DNA from: Pseudomonadota bacterium
GTDB taxonomy: Bacteria; Pseudomonadota; Alphaproteobacteria; Rhizobiales; Xanthobacteraceae
Assembly (NCBI GenBank): GCA_023392205.1
Contig: JAEVZN010000600.1
Location: 1-9,919 of the forward strand
Reading direction: 5' to 3'
Length of the DNA stretch: 9,919 nucleotides
Part shown: positions 7,643 through 9,919 of the stretch, one piece after another
Layout of the letters: each line of letters starts with the position of its first letter
Numbering within the stretch: position 1 is the first letter of the stretch
Notes under the pieces: generated by a model
Databases searched by the model: none
What the model was told of the DNA's origin: nothing
The model's input: the letters and a program-made list of their open reading frames with translations, nothing else
Translations under genes and position numbers: made by a program

Positions 7643-8463
7643 AAAGCGTGGCGCTGGCACTGGGCGGCGGCGGGGCGCGCGGACTTGCGCACATCAATGT
7701 GTTCGAGACGCTGGACGAGATGGGTATCCGTCCGGTGGCCATTGCAGGCACCTCAATCGGTGCCCTGCTCGGCGCGCCCTATGCGGCCGGCATGTCCGGC
7801 AAGGATATCCGCAAGCATGTAATGGCGCTGGCGCATGACCGTTCCGGCCTGTTCCGCAAGCTGCTTGCCGTGCGTTCCGGCGGCATTGGATCGCTGATCG
7901 CATCCGGCTTTCGCGGCGCGACGCTGATCGATGCGGAGAAATTCTGCGCGCAATTCCTGCCCGACCTTCTGCCGGAGACCTTTGAGCAACTTCCAGTCCG
8001 GCTTACCGTTATTGCGTCCGACCTCTATGCGCGGCGCGAAGCCGCCATCGCGTCCGGTCCTCTGCTGCCGGCTATTGCAGCATCGATGGCCATTCCCGGC
8101 ATGAGCCGTCCGGTCATTGTCGACGGCCGCGTGATGGTGGATGGCGGCGCCACCAATCCGCTGCCCTTCGACCGCGTCCGCCCGCATGCGGATATCGTAA
8201 TCGCGGTGGATGTCGCAGGCCCCCCCATCGAGGACCGCAACGAGATTCCGGATTCGCTCGAATGCTATCTCGCCACGATTCTGGTGATGGGGCAGACCAT
8301 CATAGAGGGAAAGCTGCGGCATGGCGCGCCCGATATCGTGCTACGGCCGAATGTCGGCATTTTCCGCACCCTCGATTTCCTTCGGGTGAGGGCCATCCTG
8401 CGCGCTTCCGAGCCGGTCAAAAGCGAATTGCGTGAGAAACTGTCTGCCCTGCTCGCTGCCTGA
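7639..8463 (+). CDS. Patatin-like phospholipase, RssA type
   Basis: A 274-residue serine lipid acyl hydrolase of the patatin family. The glycine-rich oxyanion loop GGGGARG is at 9-15, nucleophile Ser39 in GTSIG (37-41), and the dyad Asp168 in VDGG (167-170). The IPGMSRP block is at 152-158 and the C-terminal APDIVLRP..TLDF pattern resembles E. coli RssA. No signal peptide or transmembrane segment is seen, and there are no POTRA or outer-membrane domains such as those of PlpD, so it should act in the cytoplasm or at the inner membrane face. It begins inside the stop of the APH-family gene (4-nt overlap), so translational coupling is likely. It ends 14 nt from the convergent tadA. Likely substrates are phospholipids or acyl thioesters, but nothing in the sequence decides this. 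Confidence 0.92.
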   Translation: MKSVALALGGGGARGLAHINVFETLDEMGIRPVAIAGTSIGALLGAPYAAGMSGKDIRKHVMALAHDRSGLFRKLLAVRSGGIGSLIASGFRGATLIDAEKFCAQFLPDLLPETFEQLPVRLTVIASDLYARREAAIASGPLLPAIAASMAIPGMSRPVIVDGRVMVDGGATNPLPFDRVRPHADIVIAVDVAGPPIEDRNEIPDSLECYLATILVMGQTIIEGKLRHGAPDIVLRPNVGIFRTLDFLRVRAILRASEPVKSELREKLSALLAA

Positions 8464-8477
8464 CTTGCCGCCGGCTT

Positions 8478-8921
8478 TCAGCGCCGGGCCCCGAAGAAAT
8501 CCTTGAGCAGCGCCGCCGCCTTGCGTTCGCCGATGCCGCCATAGACCTCCGGCCGGTGATGGCAGGTCTCGGAGGCGAAGAACCGCACGCCGTTGTCCAC
8601 CGCCCCGCCTTTCGGATCGGGCGCCCCGTAATAGAGCCTGCGGATGCGCGCTAAGGACAGGGCACCGGCGCACATCGCACAGGGTTCGAGCGTCACATAG
8701 AGATCGCAATCGGTGAGGCGTTCCCGGCCGAGCGCGCGGGCGGCGTCGCGCACCGCCAGCATTTCCGCATGGGCGGTGGGATCGCGGTCGCGGATGGTTC
8801 GGTTGCCGGCGCGGGCGATGACTTCGCTGTTGCGCACCACCACGCAGCCGACCGGCACTTCGCCTGCCTCTCCTGCCGCGCGTGCCTCGTCCATCGCCAT
8901 TTCCATGAAAGTCTTTGACAT
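8478..8921 (-). CDS. tadA: tRNA adenosine(34) deaminase
   Basis: TadA deaminates A34 to inosine in the anticodon wobble position of tRNA-Arg(ACG), so that it reads CGU, CGC and CGA. The 147-residue length is normal. The zinc site is complete: HAE (51-53, with His51 and the proton-shuttling Glu53) and PCAMC (80-84, with Cys81 and Cys84). EVPVGCVVV (21-29) and the loop [14 protein letters not shown] (97-110) are typical. The same frame is open for 300 codons upstream, antisense to rluB. The start was therefore set by family length, at the ATG giving [13 protein letters not shown]; ATGs at residues 6, 8 and 10 are alternatives, and no clear Shine-Dalgarno sequence is present. It is convergent with the patatin gene and divergent from the RluB-type gene, an arrangement common in alphaproteobacteria (from memory). 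Confidence 0.96.
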   Translation of the reverse strand: MSKTFMEMAMDEARAAGEAGEVPVGCVVVRNSEVIARAGNRTIRDRDPTAHAEMLAVRDAARALGRERLTDCDLYVTLEPCAMCAGALSLARIRRLYYGAPDPKGGAVDNGVRFFASETCHHRPEVYGGIGERKAAALLKDFFGARR

Positions 8922-8942
8922 CGGCGCTTTATAAACACGCAA
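8922..8942. promoter_or_regulatory. Very short divergent tadA/rluB start region with palindromic TTTATAAA
   Basis: Only 21 nt separate the two start codons. The centre holds TTTATAAA (8928-8935), an exact palindrome that could serve as a -10-like element on both strands. For the minus strand it would place transcription start at about the tadA ATG. For the plus strand it would be about 8942, just at the first rluB ATG. No good -35 hexamer is found at 16-18 nt on either strand. The AT-rich palindrome stands out against the GC-rich surroundings, but promoter activity is inference. Confidence 0.35.
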
Positions 8943-9919
8943 ATGAGCGGCATAAAGCCGTCCATGCCTCGTACCGAAACTTCTCCCGCCGGCGATCGGA
9001 TCGCCAAAGTCATGGCACGCGCCGGCCTGTGTTCGCGGCGCGACGCCGAGGACTGGATCGCCGCCGGACGTGTCAGCGTGAACGGGGCGGTGATTTCCTC
9101 GCCTGCGCTGAATGTGACCCCCCGCGATACCATCGCGGTCGACGGCAAGCCGCTGCCGCAGCGCGAGCGGACACGATTGTTCCTCTTCAACAAGCCGCGC
9201 GGGCTGGTGACGACGCATGCCGATCCGGAAAAGCGGCCGACGATTTTCGAAGGCCTGCCGAAAACCATGCCACGGGTGGTCAGTGTCGGGCGGCTCGATC
9301 TGAACACCGAGGGCCTGCTGCTGCTCACCAACGATGGCGGGCTGGCGCGGGTGCTCGAATTGCCGCAGACGGGATGGCTGCGCCGCTATCGCGTGCGCGC
9401 CCATGGCAATGTCACGCAGCCGCAGCTCGACGCCTTGCGCAAGGGCGTCACTGTCGACGGCATCCGTTATGGCGCCATCGAAGCGACCGTCGACCGCCTG
9501 CAGGGCGCCAATGTGTGGCTCACCTTCGCCATCCGCGAGGGCAAGAACCGCGAAGTGCGCAATGTGCTCGAGCATCTGGGCCTCAAGGTGAACCGGCTGA
9601 TCCGGGTGTCGTTCGGCCCCTTCCAGCTCGGCGATCTGGCGGAAGGCGCAGCGGAGGAGGTGCGCACGCGGCATCTGCGCGACCAGCTCGGCGAGCGCAT
9701 CGCCAGCGAGGCCAAGGCGGATTTCACCGGACCGATCGACGAGCACGCCGCGCCCTCGCCAGAAAGCGAGAGCGTGCGCAACGAGCGGCCGGATGTGCGG
9801 AAAGCGAAATCCGCCGGTCAAAGCCCACGCGAGAGCAAGACGGCGCAGGCGACGCCCGGCGCCCGCCCCGGCTCAGGCAAAGGTCGAAAAGTCAGCATGC
9901 GCAGCGATCGTCCTGCCAC
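8943..9919 (+). CDS. rluB: RluB-type 23S rRNA pseudouridine synthase, 3' end outside window
   Basis: This RsuA/RluB/RluE/RluF-family enzyme converts a uridine of 23S rRNA (position 2605 for E. coli RluB) to pseudouridine. The frame stays open to the window end: 325 residues are visible and the stop is missing. An S4 RNA-binding domain spans about 18-65 ([19 protein letters not shown]). The catalytic domain follows, with FNKPRG (82-87), the active-site motif GRLDLNTEG (116-124, Asp119), LLLTNDG (126-132) and [10 protein letters not shown] (198-207). From about 255 the sequence becomes a low-complexity tail rich in Glu, Lys, Arg, Ser and Pro, with a basic end. E. coli RluB also has a charged tail, but paralogue assignment within the family is less certain. 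The start is ATG 8943 or in-frame ATG 8964 (residue 8); neither has a clear Shine-Dalgarno sequence. It diverges from tadA. Confidence 0.9.
   Translation, partial: MSGIKPSMPRTETSPAGDRIAKVMARAGLCSRRDAEDWIAAGRVSVNGAVISSPALNVTPRDTIAVDGKPLPQRERTRLFLFNKPRGLVTTHADPEKRPTIFEGLPKTMPRVVSVGRLDLNTEGLLLLTNDGGLARVLELPQTGWLRRYRVRAHGNVTQPQLDALRKGVTVDGIRYGAIEATVDRLQGANVWLTFAIREGKNREVRNVLEHLGLKVNRLIRVSFGPFQLGDLAEGAAEEVRTRHLRDQLGERIASEAKADFTGPIDEHAAPSPESESVRNERPDVRKAKSAGQSPRESKTAQATPGARPGSGKGRKVSMRSDRPA

Noticed and set aside
6353..7660. 435-codon minus-strand open frame opposite the APH-family kinase gene
   Set aside because: The plus strand carries all kinase motifs; the antisense product has shadow composition and no family resemblance.
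8467..8488. CCGGC/GCCGG hairpin in the convergent patatin-tadA gap as a terminator
   Set aside because: The stem is 5 bp, no T run follows on either strand, and it extends into the end of tadA.
8915..8943. Exact TTGACA at 8915-8920 as a -35 box for rluB
   Set aside because: At 17-nt spacing the -10 position reads CGCAAA, and TATAAA is only 9 nt away, so no proper promoter pair forms.
8922..9821. 300-codon N-terminal extension of the tadA frame, antisense to rluB
   Set aside because: TadA is complete from 8921 at normal family length; the extension mirrors the RluB coding sequence and shows no domain.

Overview
The window looks like chromosomal DNA from an alphaproteobacterium, probably of the Hyphomicrobiales (Rhizobiales) and near the Bradyrhizobium/Rhodopseudomonas group. 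The grounds are high GC, the waaA-lpxK pair, a DUF2093 gene directly after xseA, an ExoD-family membrane protein and the PurD sequence style. This placement is inference from gene content and protein resemblance; no 16S gene or search result is available. Coding density is very high. No tRNA, rRNA, IS element, CRISPR array or prophage gene was seen, and no gene-free stretch exceeds 100 bases.

Layout. (1) 1-1705, plus strand: the 3' part of waaA (Kdo transferase) overlaps lpxK (lipid A 4'-kinase), so the window opens in a lipid A/inner-core LPS operon. (2) 1726-4247, minus strand: xseA (exonuclease VII large subunit), a short DUF2093 protein and an ExoD-family membrane protein lie in one direction and may form an operon, convergent with lpxK. 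(3) 4332-8463, plus strand: purD (purine synthesis), then a tight three-gene cassette. The cassette holds a fluoroacetate/haloacetate dehalogenase-like alpha/beta hydrolase, an APH-family phosphotransferase and an RssA-like patatin phospholipase, with junctions of +2 and -4 nt. (4) 8478-8921, minus strand: tadA (tRNA A34 deaminase), convergent with the patatin gene. (5) 8943 to the end, plus strand: a 3'-truncated RluB-type 23S pseudouridine synthase, divergent from tadA with only 21 nt between start codons.

Most of the window is housekeeping: LPS, DNA repair, purines and RNA modification. The accessory part is the hydrolase-kinase-patatin cassette. Its hydrolase keeps every residue I recall as the catalytic and fluoride-binding set of fluoroacetate dehalogenase. 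The kinase resembles the APH-type kinases that act on hydroxyacyl-CoAs (LvaA, ACAD10/11 kinase domain). A haloacid or lipid-salvage module is a reasonable but unproven reading. Smaller points are an in-frame A AAA AAC slippery site in lpxK, a GTG start likely for the DUF2093 gene, and a palindromic TTTATAAA in the 21-nt tadA/rluB gap.
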